Assembly: GCA_021773335.1 (NCBI GenBank)
Contig: JAJFKG010000059.1
Coordinates: forward strand, 1 to 32,744
Source of the DNA: Gammaproteobacteria bacterium
GTDB lineage: Bacteria; Pseudomonadota; Gammaproteobacteria; JAJFKG01
Reading direction: 5' to 3'
Length of the DNA stretch: 32,744 nucleotides
Below, piece by piece: positions 23,050-32,743 of the stretch. Both the position numbers and the translations under genes were made by a program. Each line of letters starts with the position of its first letter. Position 1 is the first letter of the stretch. The notes beneath the pieces were generated by a model. That model was not told the origin of the DNA. It was given only the letters and a program-made list of their open reading frames with translations, and searched no databases.

Positions 23050-24069
23050 TCAAGTTTCCAGCTTCCGCGCCCGCCTGCCGCGCAATGCGGCGTGGCGGCC
23101 TTCGAGGACGCCTGATTCCTGGATGATTTCGGAAACCAGTTCCTCGCGCCGGTAGGCCATGACGTGGACACCGGAAACACCCTTAATCTCGCGCATCTGC
23201 TGGATCAGTTCGATGCAGATCCTCTTACCCTCTTCGCCCTGCTTTTCCGCGCCCTCGAGCCGTTCAATGACATGATCGGGCACATGAATACCGGGAACAT
23301 TGGCGCGCATCCATTTGGCGGCGCGGGCCGATGCCAGCGGACCGACGCCAGCCAGAATAAAGACCTTGTCGTCCAGCCCGAGATCACGCACCCGCGCCAT
23401 GAACCTTTCAAATCGTGGAACGTCGTAGATGTAGTTGGTCTGGATGAACTGGGCACCGGCTTCCACCTTTTTTTTCAACCGCTCTGCGCGGACCTCGTAG
23501 GGCGGGATGCATGGGTTTTCGGCTGCGCCAATAAAAATCCGCGGCGGCTGTGTGATCTTGCGACCGGACAGGAACATGCTGTCATCGCGCATGGTGCGCA
23601 GCGTGCGCAGGAGCGAGATTGAATCGAAGTCGAACACCGGCTTTGCACCTGGTTGGTCGCCCACTCCCACGCCATCGCCGGTGAGGCACAAGATGTTGGC
23701 GACCCCGACAGAAGCGGCACCCAGCACATCACCCTGAATGGCGATGCGGTTGCGGTCGCGGCAGGAAATCTGCAGCACCGGTGAATAGCCGACCCGGGTT
23801 AGCAAAGAACAGATGCCAAGCGAAGACATATGGCAATTTGCGCCGGATGCATCGGTGGCGTTGATTGAATCCACCACCTCCGACAATGGGCGCGCCGCAT
23901 CATAGACGTCTTCCGGATTGGCTGAATCCGGCGGGTTCAATTCAGACGTCACGGCAAAGCGGCCCTGGCGCAGAACCCGTTCAAGCCGCGAATTGGAGCT
24001 GTGCCCCTCTGGCGGCTTGGTATGCACCTTGAGCGGGTCGATGGGATCGAAAAGAGAATCCTGTGCCAT
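23050..24069 (-). CDS. Mirror copy: methylenetetrahydrofolate reductase (MetF-like)
   Basis: Identical to 8676-9695, an FAD-dependent TIM barrel with E43 and the LTGDG FAD segment. It is coupled to the mirrored MetV-like gene. Confidence 0.9.
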   Translation of the reverse strand: MAQDSLFDPIDPLKVHTKPPEGHSSNSRLERVLRQGRFAVTSELNPPDSANPEDVYDAARPLSEVVDSINATDASGANCHMSSLGICSLLTRVGYSPVLQISCRDRNRIAIQGDVLGAASVGVANILCLTGDGVGVGDQPGAKPVFDFDSISLLRTLRTMRDDSMFLSGRKITQPPRIFIGAAENPCIPPYEVRAERLKKKVEAGAQFIQTNYIYDVPRFERFMARVRDLGLDDKVFILAGVGPLASARAAKWMRANVPGIHVPDHVIERLEGAEKQGEEGKRICIELIQQMREIKGVSGVHVMAYRREELVSEIIQESGVLEGRHAALRGRRARKLET

Positions 24070-24072
24070 GGC

Positions 24073-24684
24073 TCAGTTTTTCTCAACGGTCATGATCGTG
24101 GTGCTTTCATCGGCTTCCTGCATGGGCTGCGCATTGGGCGGCTCTTGCGCCAGTGGTGCCGCGGCGGGCTCCTCCTCGCGTGCCTCGGAAAAAGCGTCCG
24201 CCATGGCCTGGCGAGCAGCATCACGGCTCGCACGTTTTTCCTCCGCACGCTCGCGCGCCACCCGCAACCAACTCGACGAGCCCTCAAGCGAGCGGTCGAC
24301 AGGCGGTTGTACAATAGCGATCTTGTCGCCGCCGCGCATACGCGATGCCCCGTCCCAGGCGTCGACCCAAACGCACTTCATCAAAGGCTTCACTTCGCAG
24401 TTGCCGTTTTCACGCACGCCGCCGCAGGGTCCGTTGCGCAGGTTTTTCGGGCAGTTCATCGGGCACGACATGCCGGTCGACGACAGCACGCACTGGCCGC
24501 ACATCTGGCAATCGAACAGAAAACCCTTGATGTGGCGCTCGGCGAAGGCCACCGGACGCTCGATCTGGTTATAGCCCAACCGGCTCCACAGCGGATCGAG
24601 AAAGGCCAATATTGGCTCAAACCAGCCATAGACCCATTCGAAAAACCTCGAATGCCGAACCACGAAACGGCGGACAGTGTACAT
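24073..24684 (-). CDS. Mirror copy: MetV-like MTHFR C-terminal domain protein
   Basis: Identical to 8061-8672, with the eight-cysteine iron-sulfur-type cluster at residues 59-104 and a charged, low-complexity tail. Confidence 0.88.
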   Translation of the reverse strand: MYTVRRFVVRHSRFFEWVYGWFEPILAFLDPLWSRLGYNQIERPVAFAERHIKGFLFDCQMCGQCVLSSTGMSCPMNCPKNLRNGPCGGVRENGNCEVKPLMKCVWVDAWDGASRMRGGDKIAIVQPPVDRSLEGSSSWLRVARERAEEKRASRDAARQAMADAFSEAREEEPAAAPLAQEPPNAQPMQEADESTTIMTVEKN

Positions 24685-24746
24685 GGGCGGATGGTCCCGA
24701 TCTTTCGCAAAGAATCGCTTCAGACAACGCTATGGGTCAGGAGTGC

Positions 24747-24767
24747 TCATTGTGTCCGACACAATGA
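24747..24767. promoter_or_regulatory. Mirror copy: 21-bp palindrome upstream of the MetV-like gene
   Basis: Image of the palindrome at 7978-7998, with arms TCATTGTGTC/GACACAATGA and one central base. Confidence 0.62.
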
Positions 24768-24881
24768 CGACACTTCTTGGCTCAAGCTCGACGAGAACCT
24801 GAAAGTGACTGCGCCTTCAAGCGAAAAGTTTGTTCAAGGCATTCGGGGGGAAGAATCTCCAGCGGCACCGTGCACGCAATA

Positions 24882-25265
24882 TTACGAAGAACCTGGCGTC
24901 GCTTCGCCCGTTTCGACAAGCTCTTCGTACTGCGCCGTGTTTGGGCAAAAGCGGGCATTGGCGATCTTGTGATCTTCCTCGCGCATCCAGCTTGTGCAGT
25001 CCGCCCGGCTGGAGCACCGCGCGCAGGTGTGTGCCATTTCAATATTGCGCCAGCGATCCTGACCGAGAACCCGGTCGGGCAGTCCATGGGCGTGCGCCAT
25101 GATACGCATGCGCTCGTAGGTATCGAGCGGCGCCGCCGCCAGTTCCAGCGCTTCGGTGCGGGACATATCAAGGTCGGAGGCTTCCATACCGCTGAGGCCG
25201 GTGAGGTATTTTATGTCCCTCTCCCGCTCAAGCCATCTGCGGAATAGTGTTGTCAGTCTCTCCAT
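24882..25265 (-). CDS. Mirror copy: DUF6455 family protein
   Basis: Identical to 7480-7863, with the C-x2-C-x5-C-x16-C pattern and a mirrored FNR box upstream. Confidence 0.8.
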   Translation of the reverse strand: MERLTTLFRRWLERERDIKYLTGLSGMEASDLDMSRTEALELAAAPLDTYERMRIMAHAHGLPDRVLGQDRWRNIEMAHTCARCSSRADCTSWMREEDHKIANARFCPNTAQYEELVETGEATPGSS

Positions 25266-25328
25266 CGTCCTGCCCTTCCAGACCTTCCTCGACCATGGCG
25301 AACGTAGCGAGGGCGTGGACAACACTCA

Positions 25329-25342
25329 TTGATCTGAATCAA
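25329..25342. promoter_or_regulatory. Mirror copy: FNR/FixK-type box
   Basis: TTGATCTGAATCAA is the image of the box at 7403-7416, upstream of the mirrored DUF6455 gene. Confidence 0.72.
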
Positions 25343-25431
25343 TAACGCTTCTGCGCATTTCGCTGCAACTTGACGGCAGGATGGAGACTACTGACGAGAC
25401 GAATTATTGTGGCGCTGCCAGGACGGCAACT

Positions 25432-26076
25432 TCAACCCATAACCTTTTCGGGTGAGCTCTCTTGCATAAAGCTCTCAAGATCACCGAAGCCGGTTTTTCT
25501 GAACTCGTAGGCCAGGCCAAGCTTGTCCGCCGCCGCGAGGGCCTGGCGCTCGAGCGCAGGATCTTCGATCTGGGCGAGATAGATCACCTTGGTATAGTTG
25601 GCGAAATATATGTCCCGCAGTTCGGGATGGCGGTCCATGCCGAGGCCTTCCCAGATCAGCTTGTCGAACTGGCGCACCAGATAGTCGGTGAGGAAGAAAG
25701 CAGTCATGTCGTCGTCGTGGCGTTGTTCGAACAACTCGTTACCGGTGAAGAAGGAATAGCAATGCGGGCCGCCAATCCGTTCGGCACCTTCTTCCTCCAG
25801 CACGGTATCGAGATGGCCGCCTGTTCCGCAATCGCCGTAAAGCACGAAGATCTTGTCGTAACGTCCTTTACCTTCGCGGATTTTTTCGCGCACGCCGCCT
25901 GGAATCTTGTCCGGCGTGTTATGCCATTTGGCGGGCAGGCAGGTGACATCGAAGTGCTGCCAGTTGTTGGCTTCGATGAGCGCAATGATCTCACGCCCCA
26001 GCGCGCCGCAGGCAATCAGCAGCACACTGCCCCTGCCCTTCTTGAAGTCAAAGCCCTCTGACGGATTGATATCCAT
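25432..26076 (-). CDS. Mirror copy: DUF1638 domain protein
   Basis: Identical to 6669-7313, the corrinoid-linked DUF1638 family protein with C23, C46, C83 and C106. Confidence 0.86.
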   Translation of the reverse strand: MDINPSEGFDFKKGRGSVLLIACGALGREIIALIEANNWQHFDVTCLPAKWHNTPDKIPGGVREKIREGKGRYDKIFVLYGDCGTGGHLDTVLEEEGAERIGGPHCYSFFTGNELFEQRHDDDMTAFFLTDYLVRQFDKLIWEGLGMDRHPELRDIYFANYTKVIYLAQIEDPALERQALAAADKLGLAYEFRKTGFGDLESFMQESSPEKVMG

Positions 26077-26215
26077 GGGCGCCAGTCTATCGATTGCTGT
26101 TTAACGGGACCTAGTGTTACCTCACCATATGGGATTTTTCTGGTAAAAAGCGACATATGTCATCGCGGATCCGCCGCATCAGAACATGATCCTTTCACAT
26201 GGAAGCAGGACTGAC

Positions 26216-27001
26216 ATGACTTCCCAATCTGAACGCGCAGCGAAACGGCTGTTTGACGAACACGCCAACGGGACGCAGTTTATCGGCATCTCACGGGACT
26301 TTGGCATCACGGATGCCGCCGCGGCGTATGATGTGCAAGACGCATTCGTGGCCCTGCTCAAGGAGAAATGGGGCGAGCCCTGCGGCTACAAAGTTGGCCT
26401 TACCTCCAAGGCGATGCAGAAAATGGTCGGGTTCGGCACGCCCATCGCAGGGCGTGTTCTAAAGACCCGCGAATTGCACAGTGGCGTTCAGGTTTCACTC
26501 GCAGCACATGGCCGGATCGGCATCGAGTTTGAAGTTGGCGTTCGCCTTGCCGCCGATCTGGGCCGTATTGGCGAACCAGCGACACGGGAAGACGTTTCCG
26601 CTGCGGTTGACGGCGTTTGCGCCGCGTTCGAACTCATCGATGACCGGAACGCGGATTATGGCGCACTCGATGTGCTGACTTTAGTTGCGGACAACTCGTG
26701 GAATGCCGCCGCCATCCTCTCAGACTTCGTGGAGCCGCCGCAGGATCTTGCCGCGGTCACCGGTACCGTTACGCGGAATGGCGAGGTGGTGGACAGTGGC
26801 CCGGGAAGCGCTGCTCTCGGCCACCCCTATGAGGCCATAGGCTGGCTTGCGGACCATCTGTCGGCGCGCGGTCAACGCCTGCGCAAGGGCGATGTGGTGC
26901 TCACCGGCAGTCTGGTGAAGACCCTGTTTCCGCAATCGGGTGAAACATTTTCATTCAGTGTGACTGAAATCGGCGACGTTTCAATCAGCTTCGGAAACTA
27001 G
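26216..27001 (+). CDS. Mirror copy: MhpD-like 2-keto-4-pentenoate hydratase
   Basis: Identical to 5744-6529, with metal-site acids E104, E106 and E139. The ATG at 26216 follows AGGA by five bases. Confidence 0.88.
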   Translation: MTSQSERAAKRLFDEHANGTQFIGISRDFGITDAAAAYDVQDAFVALLKEKWGEPCGYKVGLTSKAMQKMVGFGTPIAGRVLKTRELHSGVQVSLAAHGRIGIEFEVGVRLAADLGRIGEPATREDVSAAVDGVCAAFELIDDRNADYGALDVLTLVADNSWNAAAILSDFVEPPQDLAAVTGTVTRNGEVVDSGPGSAALGHPYEAIGWLADHLSARGQRLRKGDVVLTGSLVKTLFPQSGETFSFSVTEIGDVSISFGN

Positions 27002-27535
27002 AGCCTCCGGCCTAATACGGCAGCAATAGCGGATCAGGCGGCCAATGAACGGCAGGCCGATGTCGACATAGGAAATGTACCAGCCGTCAACTTCTGACTC
27101 ATAGGCTTTGAGTTTCGGCCATAGCGCGTGCGGCAGCGGCAAACCGAACAACCGTACAGACCGCAGTCTGAACGCCAGCGCGTCGCCCTCGAGATCCAAG
27201 GAGATGACGAGCCGGAGGGGGCCGAACCCCTCGAGCAGCATGCCGGCATCGGCACCAGAGCCTGCGCCCTGATGCGTTGAGAAGACCTGGCCGTCATAGT
27301 TCCGGATCAGCCACTCGCCATCCTTTTCGCGCCTGAACGTGACATGAACCGGGATCCAGGTGCCGGATTTCGGCATGCCCAATATCGTGGCCAGAAATCG
27401 GCTCACCGGATTTGAACCACGATCGACACTGCAGGTACCGGCCGCATGCACCTCTCCATTCACCATGTGCATCTGCTGCACCACGGGCGGGAGCTTCAGG
27501 TATTCTGCGCCAAGCAAGTCCTGGTAAAGTGACAT
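26981..27535 (-). CDS. Mirror copy: DUF4166 protein (second)
   Basis: Identical to 5210-5764, the short DUF4166 protein with a strong AAGGAGG ribosome-binding site. It overlaps the mirrored hydratase end by 21 bases. Confidence 0.83.
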   Translation of the reverse strand: MSLYQDLLGAEYLKLPPVVQQMHMVNGEVHAAGTCSVDRGSNPVSRFLATILGMPKSGTWIPVHVTFRREKDGEWLIRNYDGQVFSTHQGAGSGADAGMLLEGFGPLRLVISLDLEGDALAFRLRSVRLFGLPLPHALWPKLKAYESEVDGWYISYVDIGLPFIGRLIRYCCRIRPEALVSEAD

Positions 27536-27545
27536 AACGACCTCC

Positions 27546-29375
27546 TTAGTGATGACTGTGGCGCTCGCGGCGGGCGTTCCATGCCGCAAGAACCGGTACT
27601 GCAACCCACTCATAGATGGCGGAAAAGAGATGGCGCGGACCCGGCAGCGCAATGAGCGCTGCCAACCAGGCGTATCCGGGCAACCGGCGCCATATGGCAA
27701 GGAACGCGTCGACGCCAGACAGAAGTTCACCCCCCTCTCCCAACACGTACAGGCGCCGCTTGAGTTCCCCATCTGTGATGCCGCGATGCGCCAGGTGGTT
27801 ACGATGGGCGTTGATGTCGGTGAAGGCCAGGGGCGCATCCGACCTGCCTGCCGCGTGGCGATAGTGTGAAATTTCGGCGTCACACACCGGGCAGTCAGCA
27901 TTGTAAAGAACGGTAACCTGACGATGTGGCTCCACTAGGAGGTCACGCAGCGCGCCCTCAAGGCAGGGATGTTTGAATTCCACTCCCTGCCCAAGCGCCC
28001 TGGCGCATGACGTGCGCTGGCCTTCAAGCAACAGATCACCCATTTCGCCCATGGCCAGGCGTAGCGGCCAGGTCGGAATTTTGAACCACACCGGACTCCG
28101 CAGGATCCGGCCAAGAACGGTCATGAATTCACGGTGGGTAACCGTTTCAGGCGCCGTCACATTGTAGGCACCGGCCAGCTTCGGACGCCCAAGAGCCTGT
28201 TCCACGAAAGACAAAACGTCTTCAAGGTGGACCCAGGACATCCACTGGCGGCCTGTGCCCATGACGGATCCGGCACCGAACCGCATGGGCCACGCCAGGG
28301 CGGGTAGCGGGCCACCGTCACGGCCAAGGACCAGCCCCAGCCGCATGATGCAGACACGGACACCATAATCTTCGGCACGGCGCGCGGCCTCTTCCCAAGT
28401 CCGGCACAGGTCCGACATGAAGATCGCCTGTGGCGGGTGCGCTTCGTCACACACAACATCGTCTGTGACGCCGTAATAGCCGATGGCAGAGGCGTTGATG
28501 AGGACTTCGGGGCGCGTCTTGAGGCGGCCGATCAGTTCCAGGATGTCGTTGGTCGTGCCAACGCGGCTGCGCATGATTTCGGCGCGCCGTTTTCCGGTCC
28601 AGGGCAGCCCGAGCACCGGAGCACCGGCCAGGTTGATGATTGCATCAATTGGCAAGGCGTCATCAAGTTCACACGACGATGTAACGATGCGCGCATGCGG
28701 CCCGAACTTGTATTCCGCACTGTCGCGGTCGCGTGTCAGAATAATGACCTCATCACCGCGTTCAATCAACCGGCGGCACAGCGCACCGCCGATGAACCCG
28801 GTCGCCCCGGTCACCAGAACGGTTCTTGGTGACGTATTGTGAGCGATCGCAAACGGACGCCGCTCCCACTCCGGTGCCTGCAGCCGGCTCAACTTGACCA
28901 CAGCAATGGCATCGCGCAGTGCCCAGACAAGGATACCGGCGGCATAGAGCGTCATGATCCAGGACAGGACCCCATGATCTGCGGCCACCATGGCGGTTGG
29001 CAGTTTCGACCAACCCCACAGAATGGGGATCAACACTATGAGTACTGCGCCGTAATTCATGGCCAGCAAGGTGTGCAGAACGCGCTCAAGCGGCGGGAGC
29101 TTGCGTGTCAGGTCTTCGACAATGAAATCCCACATGGTCACCACCACTTCCGTGACCAGCATCGCAGCGAGGATCCAGGCGAGTGCGCCGTGCCATTCAG
29201 ACCAGCCGAGCGCAAGGAAGATGATGCCGTAGAGAAACTCGCGGGTCGCATGGAGCGCGAGTTCGTCTCGCGCCGAAGGCTTACTCGGAAGAGCTTCCGT
29301 AATCTCGTGGCGCCAGAAGTTGTCGAACGCGCCCATGACGCCCTGAATGACCAATAAACAGAGAACCAGTTCCAT
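27546..29375 (-). CDS. Mirror copy: membrane-SDR-DCC fusion protein
   Basis: Identical to 3370-5199: about four membrane helices, a TIGR01777-type SDR (GATGFIGG) and a C-terminal DCC domain with CPVC. Confidence 0.88.
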   Translation of the reverse strand: MELVLCLLVIQGVMGAFDNFWRHEITEALPSKPSARDELALHATREFLYGIIFLALGWSEWHGALAWILAAMLVTEVVVTMWDFIVEDLTRKLPPLERVLHTLLAMNYGAVLIVLIPILWGWSKLPTAMVAADHGVLSWIMTLYAAGILVWALRDAIAVVKLSRLQAPEWERRPFAIAHNTSPRTVLVTGATGFIGGALCRRLIERGDEVIILTRDRDSAEYKFGPHARIVTSSCELDDALPIDAIINLAGAPVLGLPWTGKRRAEIMRSRVGTTNDILELIGRLKTRPEVLINASAIGYYGVTDDVVCDEAHPPQAIFMSDLCRTWEEAARRAEDYGVRVCIMRLGLVLGRDGGPLPALAWPMRFGAGSVMGTGRQWMSWVHLEDVLSFVEQALGRPKLAGAYNVTAPETVTHREFMTVLGRILRSPVWFKIPTWPLRLAMGEMGDLLLEGQRTSCARALGQGVEFKHPCLEGALRDLLVEPHRQVTVLYNADCPVCDAEISHYRHAAGRSDAPLAFTDINAHRNHLAHRGITDGELKRRLYVLGEGGELLSGVDAFLAIWRRLPGYAWLAALIALPGPRHLFSAIYEWVAVPVLAAWNARRERHSHH

Positions 29376-30077
29376 CTAAGCCTCCACTTTTCGGAACACA
29401 CCATCCTGGAAGAACACGCGGCCGAACAGATCATGCTCGACGGTCATGCGAAATCGAAACGCGCCCTCACCTTCATCGATATGTTCGACCAGAAGAGTTC
29501 CGGGGCTCAGCAAGCGCGGCAGCCGCACACGCCAGCGGCCGATGTCCAGGTAGAAAGATGTTGAGCGAAAATGCAGGGCGGCATCGGCTTCATAAACATC
29601 GAGTTCCATTCCAAAGCCCATGCCGAAGCACTCGAGCATCTGCCCGTTCTGATCGATGCGTTTCACCGTCCTGGCGGTGACCGTTTCTACCTTCGGAAAA
29701 TGATAGAGACGATCCCAAGCGGCTCCTCCCTTATCGAGATAGACGTAGACATCGATTGGGATGTTGCACCCTGAACGGTGCGCCACGGGAGCACCGATGG
29801 CGCGCGATGCCCAGGCCATCAACCGGCCAGGCGGCGTTAAGTCGACCCTTTCCATGCTGCCGTGAAAGCGCCAGCGCTCGTCTGGAGCCGGTATCGACCC
29901 GAAACGCTGACGCACGGCGGCCGCGAGCCGCCACCATCCTGCTTCGCCCACGAGATCGCGTATTGTTCGGTGGGCACGGAGAAGCTCGCCGCTGCCAAGA
30001 CGTGCGACTTCCGCGATGTCCTCGCACCCGTGCCGCCTGAAATATGTTTCGTGCGTCTTCATGTCGGTTTCATTCAT
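29376..30077 (-). CDS. Mirror copy: DUF4166 protein (first)
   Basis: Identical to 2668-3369, with the same start uncertainty (GTG at 30101, ATG at 30077 or 30062). It abuts the fusion gene. Confidence 0.78.
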   Translation of the reverse strand: MNETDMKTHETYFRRHGCEDIAEVARLGSGELLRAHRTIRDLVGEAGWWRLAAAVRQRFGSIPAPDERWRFHGSMERVDLTPPGRLMAWASRAIGAPVAHRSGCNIPIDVYVYLDKGGAAWDRLYHFPKVETVTARTVKRIDQNGQMLECFGMGFGMELDVYEADAALHFRSTSFYLDIGRWRVRLPRLLSPGTLLVEHIDEGEGAFRFRMTVEHDLFGRVFFQDGVFRKVEA

Positions 30078-30094
30078 TTCTGTAAATACAGAAA
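30077..30094. promoter_or_regulatory. Mirror copy: putative operator B
   Basis: Image of the inverted repeat at 2651-2668, before the mirrored DUF4166 operon. Confidence 0.62.
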
Positions 30095-30110
30095 TTGCCA
30101 CTCAAAATTT

Positions 30111-30632
30111 TTATCCCTTAACGAACCTGGAAATCTTGGCGCCCATATGCATCAGCTTGACGAGTGTCGTCGTCGGCAGCCGGCTCACCTGCTCGTACCA
30201 GGTGGTGAGCGTCTCACCGAACTGCAGCATATCGTTCAACCTTGACTTAACGTCCTCGGGCGTGCCATCGCCGCCGGCATCGAGCACGCATTTACGCAAG
30301 GTCGAAACCGTGGGATCGATTTCGCGCTTCTTGCGCTGATCAACGATGATCAGAAGGACTTCCCACAAATCCGTTTTGGCTTCGAAATGATCGCGCCGGT
30401 CACCCATGACGTGGGTCAGGGTCACAAGATTCCAGCTCTGCAGCTCGCGCAGGCTAGTGGACACGTTGGATCGCGCGATCCCCAGCGTTTCGGTAATCTC
30501 ATCGGCGGTGATTGGCTTGGTAGAGAGATAGAGCAGCGCGTGGATCTGGGCGATTGAGCGATTCACCCCCCATCGCGACCCCATCTCCCCCCAATGGAGG
30601 ACGGTGGATTCCATGGCGCGCGTGAGTTCCAT
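30111..30632 (-). CDS. Mirror copy: GbsR/MarR-type regulator
   Basis: Identical to 2113-2634, a winged-helix regulator flanked by the two mirrored operators. Confidence 0.86.
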   Translation of the reverse strand: MELTRAMESTVLHWGEMGSRWGVNRSIAQIHALLYLSTKPITADEITETLGIARSNVSTSLRELQSWNLVTLTHVMGDRRDHFEAKTDLWEVLLIIVDQRKKREIDPTVSTLRKCVLDAGGDGTPEDVKSRLNDMLQFGETLTTWYEQVSRLPTTTLVKLMHMGAKISRFVKG

Positions 30633-30650
30633 TGGATTTTCTTTCTGTGT

Positions 30651-30668
30651 TTTCTGTTTATACTGAAA
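30651..30668. promoter_or_regulatory. Mirror copy: putative operator A
   Basis: Image of the site at 2077-2094, in the gap between the mirrored regulator and oxygenase genes. Confidence 0.57.
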
Positions 30669-30795
30669 CTACAGATAATACCGTTCCAACATAAAGTCAA
30701 GCTGAGCCACCAACCGGATCCAACCATGGTTCAAAACTGGTAAATCCCGTGCTATCGAAAGAGTGAGACAGTAAATTTCGAAGGAGGCACCGCGT

Positions 30796-31602
30796 ATGAC
30801 GTTGAGCGCAGAGGAAGTTGCCCGTTATCACGAGGACGGTCTTGTGATCCCGCAAAACTACCGGGTGCCCGAGGCCACCCTCGCCCGCATCCATGCGGCC
30901 TATGATCAACTGCTTGAAAGCAATAAGGATGCGCCGGACTTTTCGCCTGATTTTATCCTTGGACCGCACCTGGGGGCGGATGGCTCATACGGCGTCAAGG
31001 GCGATCCGGTGTGGCTTGAATTCGCACAAATTCCTGAAATCCTAGACATGGTCGAACAGGTGGCAGGCCCCGACCTGGTTCTTTGGGGCATTACCATTTT
31101 CGGCAAACCGGCCAACAACGGCAAGGCGACACCGTGGCATCAAGATGGTGACTATTATCCCATCGAACCGCTGGAAACGACGACGGTCTGGATTTCCCTC
31201 GACGGTTCAACTCCCGAGCAAGGATGCATGCGATTCATTCCAGGCTCGCACAAACCGCACCGGCTGTTCTCGCATCACTGGGAGCACAGGGACGACTATA
31301 CCCTGGCCCAGGTGATTGACGACGATCAGGTGGATCTCGACTCAGCGCGCGACATTGTGCTCGAGCCCGGACAGATATCGATCCACGATGTCTATCTCGT
31401 GCATGGCTCTGGCCCCAATCATTCGGACCGCCGCCGCATGGGGCTGGTTTTGCGGCTGTTGCCCGCCACCAGTTTCTACAACCACGACAGCGGCAAGAAC
31501 AAGGAAGACGCCGGCTCGCCGCACGGCTATTCCAACCGTGCCCTCTTCCTGCTCCGCGGCGAAGACAAGACAGGGCGGAACGATTTCAACCGCGGACACT
31601 GA
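30796..31602 (+). CDS. Mirror copy: PhyH-family Fe(II)/2-oxoglutarate oxygenase
   Basis: Identical to 1143-1949, with iron ligands H115, D117 and H203. A strong AAGGAGG precedes the ATG at 30796. Confidence 0.9.
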   Translation: MTLSAEEVARYHEDGLVIPQNYRVPEATLARIHAAYDQLLESNKDAPDFSPDFILGPHLGADGSYGVKGDPVWLEFAQIPEILDMVEQVAGPDLVLWGITIFGKPANNGKATPWHQDGDYYPIEPLETTTVWISLDGSTPEQGCMRFIPGSHKPHRLFSHHWEHRDDYTLAQVIDDDQVDLDSARDIVLEPGQISIHDVYLVHGSGPNHSDRRRMGLVLRLLPATSFYNHDSGKNKEDAGSPHGYSNRALFLLRGEDKTGRNDFNRGH

Positions 31603-31680
31603 ACACCAAGGATTTGTCCATGTGGCTCCGAATCGGTATGCTGAAGAACTAACGGACGGCTTTTCCACGAGGAGGTATCG

Positions 31681-31950
31681 ATGGAAAATCTTATCATTCA
31701 ACTGATCGCGGGCGCGGTGGGCGGCAATGTCGCCGGCGCCATTTTAAAGCAGTTTAATCTCGGGGTGCTGTTCAACTCCATTGCCGGCATCGTCGGCGGC
31801 GGCATTGGCGGTCAGATCCTGTCCCAGGTGCTTGGTGCGCAGGGTGGCATGGATATTGGCGGCATTATCACCCAGGTTGCCGGCGGTGGTGTCGGCGGCG
31901 CCATTCTCCTGGTGATCGTCGGCGTCATCAAGAAGGCCATGGGCAAATAG
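31681..31950 (+). CDS. Mirror copy: small glycine-zipper membrane protein
   Basis: Identical to 795-1064, an 89-residue glycine-rich hydrophobic protein with a GAGGAGG ribosome-binding site. Confidence 0.78.
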   Translation: MENLIIQLIAGAVGGNVAGAILKQFNLGVLFNSIAGIVGGGIGGQILSQVLGAQGGMDIGGIITQVAGGGVGGAILLVIVGVIKKAMGK

Positions 31951-31970
31951 CCCTGCCGTTTGAACGCCTG

Positions 31971-32009
31971 AGAAAGAAAAAGGCCGCGGTGCGTGGAGCA
32001 CTGCGGCCT
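31971..32009 (-). terminator. Mirror copy: Rho-independent terminator
   Basis: Image of the hairpin and T-run at 736-774, after the mirrored corrinoid protein gene. Confidence 0.87.
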
Positions 32010-32035
32010 GATTTGTATCGCTGAGTACCAACCTC

Positions 32036-32743
32036 TCAGGCGGATGCCGCCGCCATCTGGTTGTGCTTGCGCTTCATCATCTCCTGAGCCGTCTCAACTG
32101 CGACCGCCGCATCGCGGCAATAGGCGTCGGCGCCAATGGCCTGGGCGAATTCTTCGTTCAGCGGCGCGCCTCCCACCAGGACGATGTAATCGTCGCGAAG
32201 ACCCTTTTCTTTCAGGGTATCGATGACCACCTTCATGTAAGGCATGGTCGTGGTCAGCAGAGCGGACATTCCGAGAATGTCGGGTTGGTGCTCTTCAAGC
32301 GCCGCAAGATAATTTTCGACCGGATTATTGATCCCCAGATCGATCACTTCGAAGCCGGCGCCTTCCATCATCATTCCAACGAGGTTCTTGCCGATGTCGT
32401 GGATGTCGCCCTTGACCGTACCGACGACCATCTTGCCCAGCCTCGGGGCACCGGTTGCAATCAGCAGCGGGCGGAGAATGAACATCCCGCCCTTCATGGC
32501 GTTGGCGGCGAGAAGCACTTCCGGCACGAACAGGATGCCATCGCGAAAGTCGATACCGACAATGCGCATGCCTTCAACCAGGGCTTCCGTCAAAACCTTG
32601 TAAGGCGCCCATCCGCGTTCAAGCAGGATGTTGACGGCTTCCTCGATTTCCTCTTTGAGGCCATCGTAAAGGTCATCATGCATTTGCTGGACAAGCTCGT
32701 CATTGTCCAACTCGCTCAATACGAGATCGTCTTCGTCGCTCAT
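32036..32743 (-). CDS. Mirror copy: methyltransferase cognate corrinoid protein
   Basis: Identical to 2-709, a B12-binding protein with D113-x-H115-x2-G118. Its start codon sits one base from the window's other end. Confidence 0.93.
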   Translation of the reverse strand: MSDEDDLVLSELDNDELVQQMHDDLYDGLKEEIEEAVNILLERGWAPYKVLTEALVEGMRIVGIDFRDGILFVPEVLLAANAMKGGMFILRPLLIATGAPRLGKMVVGTVKGDIHDIGKNLVGMMMEGAGFEVIDLGINNPVENYLAALEEHQPDILGMSALLTTTMPYMKVVIDTLKEKGLRDDYIVLVGGAPLNEEFAQAIGADAYCRDAAVAVETAQEMMKRKHNQMAAASA